Counted from the stretch's first letter, positions 18,480-28,467 are shown. The stretch: 64,000 nt of DNA from Candidatus Melainabacteria bacterium (GCA_023250195.1 JAHFBF010000002.1:186001-250000); one strand, 5' to 3'. The notes: a model not told the origin generated them from the letters alone. Numbers and translations: made by a program.

Positions 18480-19382
18480 ATGAAAAAGAACCTTAAAATA
18501 GGCATGACTTATGGTGATCCTGCAGGGATTGGTCCTGAAATTTTGAGAAAAATTTTAAGAAACTGGAGATATAGTTCCACTCCACATGTGATTGGAATAA
18601 AAGACCATTTAAATTTTAAACCGGGTTGTCCATCAAAAATGACAGGGAAACATTCATATGAATGTTTAAAATTATCGGCAAAGCTTGCAAACAATAAAAC
18701 AATAGATGCATTAATCACAGGCCCTGTCTCCAAAGAAATGATAAATAAAGCAAATATTCGTTTTTCCGGTCAAACGGATGAGCTTGCAAGATTTTGTGAA
18801 GTAAGCTCAGAGAAAGTAATTATGCTTTTTGTGGCAAATGATTTGCGCCTGGCACTATTCACAAGACACCTGCCATTGAAAGATGTAGCATCAAAAATTA
18901 CAAAAAAAAGTCTTTCGGAATTTTTAATTGGATTAAATAAAGAATTTAAAAAATGGTTTAAAATTAAAAATCCAAAAATTGCAGTTTTAGGATTTAACCC
19001 GCATGCAGGTGAAAAAGGCTTATTTGGCAGAGAAGAGCAAAAGATTATTATTCCAATAATTAGTAAATTAAAAAAAACAGGGCTGAAGCTTTTTGGACCA
19101 CTATCTCCTGATGCCACTTTAGCCAGAGCTGGTCAGGACTTTCTCTCAGGGAAGAAACAAAAGTATGATGTCTATGTTTCTTTTTATCATGATCAGGGAT
19201 TGCCAATGTTTAAAGCAGTTGCTGATTTACGTGGAGTAAATGTTACGTTAGGATTGCCGTTTTTACGTGTTAGCGTAGATCATGGAACTGCTTTTGACAT
19301 TGCAGGTAAAAATACTGCTTCAACACAGAGCCTTAAAAGTGCAGTTGAATTTGTCGAAGATGTTTTATATAACGCAATATAA
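18480..19382 (+). CDS. pdxA: 4-hydroxythreonine-4-phosphate dehydrogenase
   Basis: IGMTYGDPAGIGPEILRKIL...ALITGPVSKEMIN...GQTDELARF...YHDQGLPMFKAV...VSVDHGTAFDIAGK. Confidence 0.96.
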   Translation: MKKNLKIGMTYGDPAGIGPEILRKILRNWRYSSTPHVIGIKDHLNFKPGCPSKMTGKHSYECLKLSAKLANNKTIDALITGPVSKEMINKANIRFSGQTDELARFCEVSSEKVIMLFVANDLRLALFTRHLPLKDVASKITKKSLSEFLIGLNKEFKKWFKIKNPKIAVLGFNPHAGEKGLFGREEQKIIIPIISKLKKTGLKLFGPLSPDATLARAGQDFLSGKKQKYDVYVSFYHDQGLPMFKAVADLRGVNVTLGLPFLRVSVDHGTAFDIAGKNTASTQSLKSAVEFVEDVLYNAI

Positions 19383-19511
19383 TGGCTACGAGTGCATCAT
19401 CTTTTAAATATCAGCCCATAGAACTTTCACTTTTTTATGCTCACCGTATTGCCATTGCTCTGTGTTTGCTTCCAAACTACGCTCCGTTCAAATAATTTTA
19501 TGGATTAAGTA

Positions 19512-20123
19512 CTAGTAATTCCCCATTATCAGTGATAAAACTTCTGCTCTTGATGCCTGATTTGTTTGGAATACTCCTTTTAAAACAGAAGTAATGGTTT
19601 TGCTCCCGGCTTTTCTAATGCCTCTCATTGACATGCACAGATGTTCAGCTTCAAGAACTACAGCTACACCAAGTGGATCTAATTTATCTATAATTGCCCT
19701 GGCTATCTGAGTAGTCATTCTCTCCTGAATCTGCGGACGTTTTGAAGCAACTTCAACTACTCTTGCAAGTTTACTTAATCCTGTAATAAGACCGTCTTTA
19801 GGTAAATATGCTACATGGGCTTTTCCAAAAAAGGGGATTAAGTGGTGCTCGCAGACACTGTAAAAAGATATGTCTCTTACCAGAATTACTTCATCATGAT
19901 CTTCTCTGTAAGTAATGGTTATTTCATCTTTTGGATCCTTGTCAACACCATAAAAAAGTTCTTGATACATTCTTGCTACACGGTTTGGTGTAAGTAAAAG
20001 ACCTGTCCTATCTGGATTTTCACCAATTGCTTTAAGAATGTCACGTACAGCATTTTCAATGACACTGTTTTGTCCAATTTCCTGATTTTCTGTTTTATTA
20101 AATTCTTCAATTACTTTTGGCAT
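19512..20123 (-). CDS. folE: GTP cyclohydrolase I
   Basis: [24 protein letters not shown]...[23 protein letters not shown]...[19 protein letters not shown]. Confidence 0.97.
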   Translation of the reverse strand: MPKVIEEFNKTENQEIGQNSVIENAVRDILKAIGENPDRTGLLLTPNRVARMYQELFYGVDKDPKDEITITYREDHDEVILVRDISFYSVCEHHLIPFFGKAHVAYLPKDGLITGLSKLARVVEVASKRPQIQERMTTQIARAIIDKLDPLGVAVVLEAEHLCMSMRGIRKAGSKTITSVLKGVFQTNQASRAEVLSLIMGNY

Positions 20124-20222
20124 TTTTATTCTCAGCTATATAGCAATATTATCATATTATTAAAAGTAGATGGTTGTCGCAACAAGCTCCTACTGACTTT
20201 CAGCATTGTATAATGATACAAA

Positions 20223-20756
20223 ATGCAAAGAGTTTTATCGATATTAGTAGAAAATGAATCAGGAGTTTTAACCAGAATAGCAGGGCTCTTTTCAAGGCGT
20301 GGTTTTAACATAGAATCTCTTACTGTAGGCCCAACAGAAAATCCTGCTTATGCAAGAATCACTATAACGGTAAATGCAAACAATGTAGCTGTTGAACAGA
20401 TTACAAAGCAGCTTCATAAACTGATTAATGTAATTAAAATCACTGATCTTACAGAATCGAGTTTTGTAGATCGGGAACTTGCACTAATAAAAGTTTCTTC
20501 AAATACAACTACAAGGTCTGAAATTATTCAGATTGCAGATTTGTTTAGAGGAAGAATAGTAGATGTAGCTGAAGATATTTTAATTGTTGAGGTTACAGGG
20601 GATGAAGGGAAAATTAATGCAATTGTTCATTTGCTGGGTAAATTTGGAATAAAAGAAATTGCAAGAACCGGTAGGGTAGCCCTATCTCGTGGTGTAAGGC
20701 TTGACGAACATCAAGCAGCTCAGAGGATACCCCTTAGAATGGTTACCTCAAATTAA
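20223..20756 (+). CDS. ilvH: acetolactate synthase small subunit
   Basis: MQRVLSILVENESGVLTRIAGLFSRRGFNIESLTVGPTENPAYARITITV...QLHKLINVIKI. Confidence 0.95.
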   Translation: MQRVLSILVENESGVLTRIAGLFSRRGFNIESLTVGPTENPAYARITITVNANNVAVEQITKQLHKLINVIKITDLTESSFVDRELALIKVSSNTTTRSEIIQIADLFRGRIVDVAEDILIVEVTGDEGKINAIVHLLGKFGIKEIARTGRVALSRGVRLDEHQAAQRIPLRMVTSN

Positions 20757-20784
20757 TTTTTAATCAGATTTTAAGTAATCATAA

Positions 20785-20810
20785 AACTTTAACTTTAACT
20801 TTAACTTTAA
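20785..20810. repeat. short tandem repeat (AACTTT)x4
   Basis: AACTTTAACTTTAACTTTAACTTTAA, about 50 bp upstream of ORF 20844. Confidence 0.85.
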
Positions 20811-20843
20811 ATTTTAGACTTAAACTTTAACCTGTTTGTAACT

Positions 20844-21560
20844 ATGATCTGGTTTAATACCCCAGTTACAGAAACTGTACTGGGGAAGCCCTATTTATTT
20901 AGAGGGAAAACTGTCATGGTAGATGCAATAAACATATCAAATGACCTGAAAGAGCCAAATTCTATTTCTGCAGTGAGCGGTCCTGAGGATCTGTTAAATG
21001 AAAATAAATCAAGTAGAAACCTTTCTCAGGTACTTTTGCGAGAAAGTAACAGCTATTTGAATGAGTCCCAGGAAAAGGCGGAAAAAGCCCGTGAATACAT
21101 GGAAGTCAGCGAAGACTTAATAAAGAAAGCTGCTGCGGTGAGAGCAAAGGCAAGCAGTCTGAGACAGGGAAAACTAAGTAAAGAAGAAAGAATAGGTGCT
21201 GTTAAAGAAATTATAGAGATGCTTCCGGATAATTTAAAAGTTCTTGTTCCGGTAAATGCAGACCCTGAAGTTTTAGACAGAATTGCAGATGAGCTGGAAT
21301 CAAGAGCAAAAGAATTTAGAACGAAGGCAGATGACCTTTTAAAAGATTCTGAAAGATCTGATAAACTTGCAAAACAATTAATAGAGCAAGCTAATATGGT
21401 CAGTAAAAAAGAATTGAAAATCTCTGACTTGTATTTAAAGTCAGCATCGGCGCATAACGAAGGATTATTACTGGTTTTAAAGAAACTGGGAGTAGCCAAG
21501 CTGGATGCTGAGTACAAAGAGCAGATTGCATATAGTCAAAGTAAGGCACAACAAGGATAA
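20844..21560 (+). CDS. hypothetical coiled-coil protein
   Basis: 238 aa, Lys/Glu/Ala-rich heptad-like sequence; start may be ATG 20916 (MVDAINISND). Confidence 0.6.
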   Translation: MIWFNTPVTETVLGKPYLFRGKTVMVDAINISNDLKEPNSISAVSGPEDLLNENKSSRNLSQVLLRESNSYLNESQEKAEKAREYMEVSEDLIKKAAAVRAKASSLRQGKLSKEERIGAVKEIIEMLPDNLKVLVPVNADPEVLDRIADELESRAKEFRTKADDLLKDSERSDKLAKQLIEQANMVSKKELKISDLYLKSASAHNEGLLLVLKKLGVAKLDAEYKEQIAYSQSKAQQG

Positions 21561-21565
21561 AAACT

Positions 21566-22144
21566 ATGTCATTTATTACTATAAACGATATAACAAATCA
21601 AATAACTCGAATTACAAGGGGATTATCAGAGTTAAATCCATCTGATCCAAATTTTGCCCAGCAGCAACGGGAATTTCTAGAGCAGTTGAATTTCTTACAA
21701 ATAAGAAGAGATGCGCTTACCAGTTTTCCAAATTCGCAGACTGAAGGACCACAAAATGGAATTGCTGGGAATGGTGATGCAGTTGTTCAGTCCTTATATA
21801 GTAGATTAGTTAGTATAGCTTCCAATGCTTTTTCCGGTGCTTTTTCTTTTTCTACTCCTGGTTCTAGTCCTAGTTCTAGTCCAGCTTCTAATTCTGATGC
21901 TAGTAAAATAAAATGTTCAGCAAATGATGCAGCTAATTATGAGCAGGCTGCAGGTGCGTCAGGAGAGGTTGCTTCAGAGGCAGAGTCGCTGGGAGCTATT
22001 TTTGATGGAGCTACTGATGTTGCAGTTGTGGCTTTGGACTTATCAGGACAATTCCATTCAATGGCTGCAGATTCAAATACAGAACAAGTAGCTGATAACA
22101 AATGGGAGAAGGCAAGTCGCGGAGTTGCACAGCCAGCTAAATAG
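21566..22144 (+). CDS. hypothetical protein with Ser/Pro-rich linker
   Basis: 192 aa; linker FSTPGSSPSSSPASNSDAS; 6 nt after the preceding ORF. Confidence 0.6.
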   Translation: MSFITINDITNQITRITRGLSELNPSDPNFAQQQREFLEQLNFLQIRRDALTSFPNSQTEGPQNGIAGNGDAVVQSLYSRLVSIASNAFSGAFSFSTPGSSPSSSPASNSDASKIKCSANDAANYEQAAGASGEVASEAESLGAIFDGATDVAVVALDLSGQFHSMAADSNTEQVADNKWEKASRGVAQPAK

Positions 22145-22194
22145 TCAATCGTGTAAAAATCTTTCTTTAATGTTATGGGTATTCTTTTTTAATT

Positions 22195-22221
22195 GTCATT
22201 CTCGCACAAGCGGGAATCCAG
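22195..22221. repeat. half copy of the dispersed palindromic repeat
   Basis: GTCATTCTCGCACAAGCGGGAATCCAG. Confidence 0.7.
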
Positions 22222-22535
22222 GAGAAGAGCAATATCAGTAAGTTTGCTGGAGTTAACCCTGAATAAAGTGAAGGAGCTCAGAATGGCAGGTATTGTTTGG
22301 AGATCTCATGTTCCAGGGTTAACCCTGAGCGCAGCAAATGTGTGTCTCCTCGTAATAGTGTTGCCAGATTATATTGTACATGATTCCTGTTTTCCTAACC
22401 CGACCCACTAGGTAAGGCTTGCTAGAGGTGGCAAGTGAAAAATAAGTGAGCAAGGTGGTATAAAAATTAAAATTAATGTAATAAACGGCGAGCTTGTTCT
22501 AGATCCTTTGAAATCTTTTAAGGAGAGATTAAGTA

Positions 22536-22805
22536 CTATGCAATACCTGCACGAAGAAGCCCAACATAATTCTTAAACTTATCAAAGTTAGCTTTTATTG
22601 CCTCTGCAATGATTCCAAAAGATGCATTAACAGATCGTGCTGCTATGTTATAGTACATTAGCCATGCTTGATAGTCTGCGTCAGAAATTTCTCCTTGTAT
22701 ATGAATCTCGTTTAAATCTCGTATATTTCGATGAACCTCATTATTTCTCTGAGTAAGACCCGTATGTGACTGCATTACTAGTTGTGAAAAAGGTACATCG
22801 GGCAT
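22536..22805 (-). CDS. hypothetical protein
   Basis: 89 aa ORF MPDVPFSQLVMQSHTGLTQRNNEVHRNIRDLNEIHIQGEISDADYQAWL... Confidence 0.5.
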   Translation of the reverse strand: MPDVPFSQLVMQSHTGLTQRNNEVHRNIRDLNEIHIQGEISDADYQAWLMYYNIAARSVNASFGIIAEAIKANFDKFKNYVGLLRAGIA

Positions 22806-23004
22806 AGTTCAATCCTCAATTATTCTTATTTGATCAACACAAATATATAAAGCAAAGTTGGTTGATTTATTGACAAGGAATAGTAAATTTGTTTTTTTAT
22901 AGATGCTTAAATAAAGCTTACTAACTATATAAAAATACTCAAATTGACTTAGAATTCCGGGATTTTACTCTTTTAGACAATAAATTGAGAATAAAATGTC
23001 AAGT

Positions 23005-23050
23005 TAAAAAAACAAAAACACACCTTTAAGAGATTATTAAAGGTGTGTTT
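23005..23050 (-). terminator. rho-independent terminator of the 23071..23271 gene
   Basis: Minus strand AAACACACCTTTAA-TAATCTC-TTAAAGGTGTGTTT followed by TTGTTTTTTT. Confidence 0.8.
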
Positions 23051-23070
23051 AGTATAAAACAGGCAGGCTA

Positions 23071-23271
23071 TTATATACCTGCGTCGATTAATCCTCTAAA
23101 TAGTTTAACTAATTCTAATCGTGCTCTTTGTCTTTGAGCTTCAATTGCATCGGCTGCATTGTTATTACCTGCTTGTTCCAGCAATATTTCAGCTGTAGCA
23201 GTGTCCCCTGCTGCCATAAAAGCAGCGGCAGTTATACCTAACTGGTTTCCTATTTGGCCGTAGATACTCAT
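23071..23271 (-). CDS. small hypothetical protein
   Basis: 66 aa ORF with clear downstream terminator: MSIYGQIGNQLGITAAAFMAAGDTATAEILLEQAGNNNAADAIEAQRQRARLELVKLFRGLIDAGI. Confidence 0.6.
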   Translation of the reverse strand: MSIYGQIGNQLGITAAAFMAAGDTATAEILLEQAGNNNAADAIEAQRQRARLELVKLFRGLIDAGI

Positions 23272-23381
23272 AAAATAATCTCCTTTTTCCCTCTAACGTT
23301 TCAACCCCCAGCATTTCTAATCTTGCAGACAGTGTACCCATTAATGGTTAAGTGAAAGTTATTAAAAAATAAAGAATTTCA

Positions 23382-23409
23382 GTAGGGGCGTTTTGCAAAA
23401 CGCCCCTAC
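23382..23409. repeat. 28-bp perfect palindrome
   Basis: GTAGGGGCGTTTTG|CAAAACGCCCCTAC. Confidence 0.9.
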
Positions 23410-23427
23410 AATCTCTTGTAACTATTC

Positions 23428-23457
23428 GGATTTTATCGAGTGAATCGGATAAAATCT
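23428..23457 (-). repeat. leader hairpin family, copy divergent from mlaE
   Basis: Minus strand AGATTTTA(T)CCGA-TTCAC-TCGATAAAATCC. Confidence 0.7.
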
Positions 23458-23521
23458 TATAAGGGTATACAGATATGCAATAAGATAGATTAAGGATCAG
23501 CAACAAAATAGTGACATAACC

Positions 23522-23547
23522 TGTGTTAGTAATTATGCTGTGTTGTA
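23522..23547 (+). promoter_or_regulatory. start-proximal leader motif upstream of mlaE
   Basis: TGTGTTAGTAATTATGCTGTGTTGTA, compare GCGTTAGCAGTTATGTCGCGTTATA at 6933; about 10 nt before ATG. Confidence 0.55.
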
Positions 23548-23557
23548 AAAATAAAAG

Positions 23558-24361
23558 ATGTCTTCATTGACTAAATTTGGAAATCAACCATTTATCTGGC
23601 TTATAGAGCTAGGGCAATCATTTAAAATTTTTTTATTGGCTCTTTATGTTATTTTTATAGGCAAGTTTGCAAAAAAAGAGTTTATTGAACAGGCAAGCAA
23701 ATTTGGATTTGACACCTTACCAGTTGTTGGTATTGTAAGCTTTTTTATTGGCTTGGCATTAACCTTACAAATCTCCAAACAACTCATGGGAGTTGGAAAT
23801 ACAAGTGCACTTGGTACGACAGTAGCTGTGTCAATCGTAAGAGAAATTGGTCCTGTCGTAGCTGGTGTAATGATTGCAGCAAGAATTGGCGGAGCAATGG
23901 CTGCTGAAATAGCCACAATGAGTGTAACTGAACAAATTGATGCGCTGATTGTAATGAAGCAAAACCCAATTAGATTTTTAGTAGCGCCCAGACTTTTGGC
24001 TTCAATGATAATGACCCCGCTATTAACAGTTTTTGCTATTTATATTGGCAGTATTGGAGGACTGTTAATTGCAATTACTTATGTTCATCTGGATCCATAC
24101 ATGTTTTTTGATTCTTTTAGATTAGTTGTAGGAAATAAAGATATAATAATTGCTCTTACAAAAGCACTTGTCAATGGTGCTCTAGTAGCCACTCTAAGCT
24201 GCACATTCGGAATGGAAACAGGTGGTGGAGCAGCTGGTGTAGGACAGACCACTACTAAATCAGTAGTCTGGGCAATGGTTGGAATATTTTTGTTTAATTT
24301 TTTAATTACAAACAGTGTTTATTCAGTAGCAAAGGTTTTAGACCCGGCATTTGTGAGGTAG
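23558..24361 (+). CDS. mlaE: MlaE-family ABC transporter permease
   Basis: FDTLPVVGIVSFFIGLALTLQISKQL...VSIVREIGPVVAGVMIAARIGGAMAAEIATMSVTEQIDAL. Confidence 0.95.
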   Translation: MSSLTKFGNQPFIWLIELGQSFKIFLLALYVIFIGKFAKKEFIEQASKFGFDTLPVVGIVSFFIGLALTLQISKQLMGVGNTSALGTTVAVSIVREIGPVVAGVMIAARIGGAMAAEIATMSVTEQIDALIVMKQNPIRFLVAPRLLASMIMTPLLTVFAIYIGSIGGLLIAITYVHLDPYMFFDSFRLVVGNKDIIIALTKALVNGALVATLSCTFGMETGGGAAGVGQTTTKSVVWAMVGIFLFNFLITNSVYSVAKVLDPAFVR

Positions 24362-24404
24362 GGGCGTATTGCAATACATCCTAATTAGAAAAGGTGTTAT
24401 ATAA

Positions 24405-25118
24405 ATGAATTTGATCGAGGTGAAAGATGTAAGTAAATCATTTGACGACTTATTGGTCCTTGATGATATTTCTTTAAACGTCCAGAGGGGAGAATGTATA
24501 GTGGTTGTGGGTCCTTCAGGAGTTGGGAAATCTACTTTACTTAGAATTATTGCGGGTTTGGATAATCCTGACAGTGGTACCGTTAAAGTTTTAACAGAAA
24601 GAATAAGTATGGTATTTCAAGGAAGTGCATTATTAAATTCTTACACTGTAGGGGAAAATATTGAACTTGCTTTAGATAACCACAAATTTACAAAAGAAGA
24701 AAAAGAAAAAAAAATACTTGAAAACTTAAAACTTATAGGTCTAGAAAAATATATAAATTATTTCCCCGATCAATTATCTGGTGGACAAAGAAAAAGAGTA
24801 GGATTTGCAAGAGCAATTGCAAGTAAACCAGAGATAATACTTTATGATGAACCAACCACAGGACTTGATCCGATTTTATCTACTTTGATTGAAGATTACA
24901 TGAACAAACTTTCAAGGGAATTTCACGTAGCAAGCATTATTGTTACTCACCAGCTCTCCACAATAAAAAGAACAGCTCAGAGAGTTGCTTTGTTATATAA
25001 AGGAAAAATTGTATGGGAAGGTAGTCCTCAGGAGTTTTTTGATTCTAATAATCCTTATGTAAAACAATTTGTTAATGCTGAAGTAACCGGTCCTATATTT
25101 TCAGGGTTGCTGGAATGA
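24405..25118 (+). CDS. mlaF: MlaF-family ABC transporter ATP-binding protein
   Basis: Walker A VVVGPSGVGKSTLLRIIAGL; LSGGQRKRVGFARAIASKPEIILYDEPTTGLDP. Confidence 0.95.
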   Translation: MNLIEVKDVSKSFDDLLVLDDISLNVQRGECIVVVGPSGVGKSTLLRIIAGLDNPDSGTVKVLTERISMVFQGSALLNSYTVGENIELALDNHKFTKEEKEKKILENLKLIGLEKYINYFPDQLSGGQRKRVGFARAIASKPEIILYDEPTTGLDPILSTLIEDYMNKLSREFHVASIIVTHQLSTIKRTAQRVALLYKGKIVWEGSPQEFFDSNNPYVKQFVNAEVTGPIFSGLLE

Positions 25119-25144
25119 GGTAAGATTAGTATTTTGATAACAAC

Positions 25145-26137
25145 ATGAAAAATATAAATGAAGTTAAAATAGGAATCTTTGTTATTACAGGCTTAGTGCT
25201 ACTTGTGGTAGGCTGGGCTTTTTTAAGAGAATTTACTATTCAGCAACAAGGGTATTTTACGGTTGTTTATGATGATGTAGGCGGATTAACTAAAGGTTCA
25301 TTTGTAAGAATAAACGGATTAAGAGTAGGCCGCGTAGACAGCCTTACACTGGATACAAAAGAAAATAAAGTTCTGGTGCAAACTAGAATCCAATTACCAA
25401 AAGTCACCATTCCTGTTGATTCAAAATTCTTTATAAGAACAAGTGGATATGTAGGTGATAAGTATCTGGATATTATATTAGGAATGTCAAAGGTCATCTT
25501 AAAAGATGGAGAGACTATAGCAGGAGAACCCACCATTGATGCATTTCAGTCACTTGAGAAAATAAGCCAGATTTTAAATCAGCTTGATCCGAAAATTGTC
25601 GGTATGAGCATTCAGGATGTAACATCTGGAGCGGTAAACCTTGTAGAAAACACAAATAATGTTATTAAAGGTCTTCCACAAGGACATGAACTGAAACAAT
25701 TAATTGGACAGGCACATAGTACTGTAGAGCAGCTAAATACTGCTATTGATAAGACGCAACATCTTGCAACCGATTCAAATTCTCAAAACAATTTAAACAA
25801 ACTGCTTATACAGGCAAATGTTATTTCAAAGGATTTAAATCAAACTGTAAGTAATGCAAACAATTTAGCAAACAATAAAACAGCTTTTGAAAACGTAAAC
25901 AATCTTTTAATTCGTGCAGGAAAAATAATTGAACAGTTGGATGAAATAAGAGCAGATCCCTTGATTCAAAATGATTTAAAGGAAATAATAAATAATACAA
26001 ACCTGGCTGCTAAAAAGGTCGCATTTACAAGTGATGAGGTTTCTATGGCTCTAAATCAGAGATTTCTTTTACCTAAGTTACTTTTTTGGAAAATTTCTAA
26101 ACCTGAAAAGAAAAAAGAAGAGCAGACAAAACGTTAA
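25145..26137 (+). CDS. mlaD: MlaD/MCE-domain substrate-binding protein
   Basis: NEVKIGIFVITGLVLLVVGWAFLREF...YTVVYDDVGGLTKGSFVRINGLRVGRVDSL-type MCE domain; adjacent to mlaE/mlaF. Confidence 0.92.
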   Translation: MKNINEVKIGIFVITGLVLLVVGWAFLREFTIQQQGYFTVVYDDVGGLTKGSFVRINGLRVGRVDSLTLDTKENKVLVQTRIQLPKVTIPVDSKFFIRTSGYVGDKYLDIILGMSKVILKDGETIAGEPTIDAFQSLEKISQILNQLDPKIVGMSIQDVTSGAVNLVENTNNVIKGLPQGHELKQLIGQAHSTVEQLNTAIDKTQHLATDSNSQNNLNKLLIQANVISKDLNQTVSNANNLANNKTAFENVNNLLIRAGKIIEQLDEIRADPLIQNDLKEIINNTNLAAKKVAFTSDEVSMALNQRFLLPKLLFWKISKPEKKKEEQTKR

Positions 26138-26264
26138 TAAAGCCTTAATAAACTTTAAACCAATAGATAATCTTTTTACGAATTATTGTATTTACCCATA
26201 AATATTTTGAATTTTTATTCTTTGTATTTTTTGAAGACTAATTTATTTAAGAACAATATAAAAT

Positions 26265-27290
26265 ATGAATGCAATTGCACCAGCTTTAGAAGTTAGGCAA
26301 AACCTGACAACACCCGGCCAGTTTATACCGGTCGCAGTAAGTTCATCTGGAGGTTCTGCTGTTTCAACGGGTGGCAGGGATAGTTTTAGATCGCATTCTG
26401 AGGTTCCTGCAGAAAGACCTTCATTTTTTACAAGGTTTATTCAAGGAGTAGTAAGCATTGCAAGAAATATCTGGAGTGTAATAAGAGAATTTAATCCGTT
26501 TACTCAGGCTTTTAATTTGTCTGAAAGAATGAGAATAAGAGGACCTGTTCAAGAAGTGCAGAATAGAAATGGGCTCAGTATGGAAGATTACCAGAAGTCT
26601 ATTCAATATATTCCTGGACAAAACAATGAGAGAGCAGTATTTAGATATTTTCCTCCACCTTCAGATTCAAACAAAGATTTAATTATTTTAGTTTTAGGAA
26701 ATACTCAAACTTTTGATACTGACTGTGGGATAAATACACTTGCAGAAAGGTTTCATCAAGCCGGGCATCCGGTTCTGGTTTTAAGGACAGGTGATGCTGA
26801 ACAGTCATTAAGATATAGGTTTGGTTCTAGTGATCCTTCTTTACATACAGAAGTTGTCTATGCTCATGGAAGAAATATTATAAATGCTGCCAGGAATAGA
26901 GAAGGACTTTTTAGTGGAATGAATAGTGAACATGCTCATGTTATAGGACACAGTTTTGGTGGTGGTACAGCTATAAGGTATACAAATGAATCCGGCAATG
27001 AAAATGGACTGCCAATAAGCAGTGTGACTTGTGTAGATCCAGTCAGGCTTGGGCATTATCATTTAGGAAGAGCTGAAATAGGAATTCCTCAACAAAGTGG
27101 AACCCCACTTCCGTATCTGCATGTGTATCAGGATAATTCATATTTCCTCAATGGAGAATCTCTTGGTACTCATAATCCAAATGTTACTTCTGTGCATATA
27201 CCAGGTAGTACACATACTACAGTTACTGAAAATCAAAGGGTTCAAGATATGATTGTTGATTTTATAAACAGGACTTCTGTAAGAGACTGA
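26265..27290 (+). CDS. alpha/beta-hydrolase-like hypothetical protein
   Basis: GHSFGGGTAIRYTNES (GxSxG nucleophile-elbow-like motif), unusual Ser/Gly-rich N-terminus, late HIPGSTHTTVTE. Confidence 0.6.
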   Translation: MNAIAPALEVRQNLTTPGQFIPVAVSSSGGSAVSTGGRDSFRSHSEVPAERPSFFTRFIQGVVSIARNIWSVIREFNPFTQAFNLSERMRIRGPVQEVQNRNGLSMEDYQKSIQYIPGQNNERAVFRYFPPPSDSNKDLIILVLGNTQTFDTDCGINTLAERFHQAGHPVLVLRTGDAEQSLRYRFGSSDPSLHTEVVYAHGRNIINAARNREGLFSGMNSEHAHVIGHSFGGGTAIRYTNESGNENGLPISSVTCVDPVRLGHYHLGRAEIGIPQQSGTPLPYLHVYQDNSYFLNGESLGTHNPNVTSVHIPGSTHTTVTENQRVQDMIVDFINRTSVRD

Positions 27291-27344
27291 TTGCGATTTT
27301 TCGTTTTGTGTTTCTATAAATTAAAAAAATATTGAAGAAAATAT

Positions 27345-27770
27345 CTATTCAATGTTAATAAGGGTAATCGTAAAATTGAGATCTTTTCCTGCCAAAGGAT
27401 GATTTAAATCGATGATAATGTTTTGTTCAGCTATACCTACAATAGTAGCCGGAATTGTTCTGCCCTCTGGATCATTTAATGTAATAACCATGCCGTTTTT
27501 AGGTGTAAAATCTTCTGGAAGGGAAGAACGTGGAAAATCGCCTATTAATTTTTCGTTTTTTGGGCCATATGCATTTTCAGCTTTAATAGTAATTTTTTTT
27601 TCTTCATTAAGTTCCATTCCAAGAACGGCCTGCTCAAAGCCGGGTATTATTTGTCCATTTCCTACAACAAATTCCAGGGGTTGTTCATTGCTTGATTTAT
27701 CAAAGATTGTTCCGTCATCAAGTGTTCCAATATAGTGAACTTTAATTTTATCGTTTTTCTTTACTGTCAT
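27345..27770 (-). CDS. FKBP-type (SlyD-like) peptidyl-prolyl cis-trans isomerase
   Basis: VKKNDKIKVHYIGTLDDGTIFDKS...FVVGNGQIIPGFEQAVLGMELNEEKKITI...NHPLAGKDLNF. Confidence 0.94.
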   Translation of the reverse strand: MTVKKNDKIKVHYIGTLDDGTIFDKSSNEQPLEFVVGNGQIIPGFEQAVLGMELNEEKKITIKAENAYGPKNEKLIGDFPRSSLPEDFTPKNGMVITLNDPEGRTIPATIVGIAEQNIIIDLNHPLAGKDLNFTITLINIE

Positions 27771-27850
27771 TTATATCTGCCTTCAGTTTGATAAATATTT
27801 TACCGTATAAATAGTCTACTCGAAAATATTGCATAAACCAGGTGGTAATA

Positions 27851-27886
27851 ATAAAGAGCTAATAAGTATATTTATTAGCTCTTTAT
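27851..27886 (-). terminator. terminator downstream of the RRM gene (symmetrical)
   Basis: ATAAAGAGCTAATAA-gtatat-TTATTAGCTCTTTAT. Confidence 0.65.
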
Positions 27887-27942
27887 TGTTTTTAACTAGC
27901 AGTATTTATTGATAAAAAACTATCAGAAAAAGATATTAAAAT

Positions 27943-28257
27943 TTAATATCTTTTCTTTTTAAAACCACCGCCGCCACCACCGGAATTACGGAAACCACCT
28001 CTATCTTCTGTTCTTTCTTTTGCAATGCTGACATTAATAGCTCTTCCTTTTACTTCGGTTCCATTTAAGGCATCAATAGAGCTTTGTGCGCTACTGTCAG
28101 AACTCATCTCAACAAAACCAAATCCTCTTGAACGATTAGTGTCTCTATCAAGAATTACTTTAGCTGATATAACTTCTCCATGCTGCTTAAAAAGATCTTC
28201 AAGATCAAAATCTGTAACTTCAAACGATAAATTGCCTACGAATAATTTTTTTGACAT
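27943..28257 (-). CDS. RRM-type RNA-binding protein with Gly-rich C-terminus
   Basis: KLFVGNLSFEVTDFDLEDLFKQHGEVISAKVILDRDTNRSRGFGFVEM (RNP1/RNP2), tail GGFRNSGGGGGGFKKKRY. Confidence 0.95.
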   Translation of the reverse strand: MSKKLFVGNLSFEVTDFDLEDLFKQHGEVISAKVILDRDTNRSRGFGFVEMSSDSSAQSSIDALNGTEVKGRAINVSIAKERTEDRGGFRNSGGGGGGFKKKRY

Positions 28258-28467
28258 ATTTCCTCTTTCTTTCAGGTACTTGACAACTTTCGAAAGAGAA
28301 TAAAGAAAACTATCTTCAAATAACTACTTAATACTCTTCTCAAGATCACAAACACCAATTTTTCCTACTAGCCTGACAATCAGGCTCAATTACTATACCA
28401 CAAGGACCTATAGAACTTAAAATTTGTGCGATCTAAGCTTAGATTCTTTAATTTAGGCGGAGTCAGG

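Noticed and set aside
21830-21905. Ser/Pro codon repeat (TCTAGTCCTAGTTCTAGTCC) as a minisatellite
   Set aside because: Short low-complexity linker inside an ORF; too few and too imperfect units to call a tandem repeat locus
22193-22411. ORF 22193..22411 +
   Set aside because: Starts inside a palindromic repeat half-copy (SHKRESRRR), no coding character
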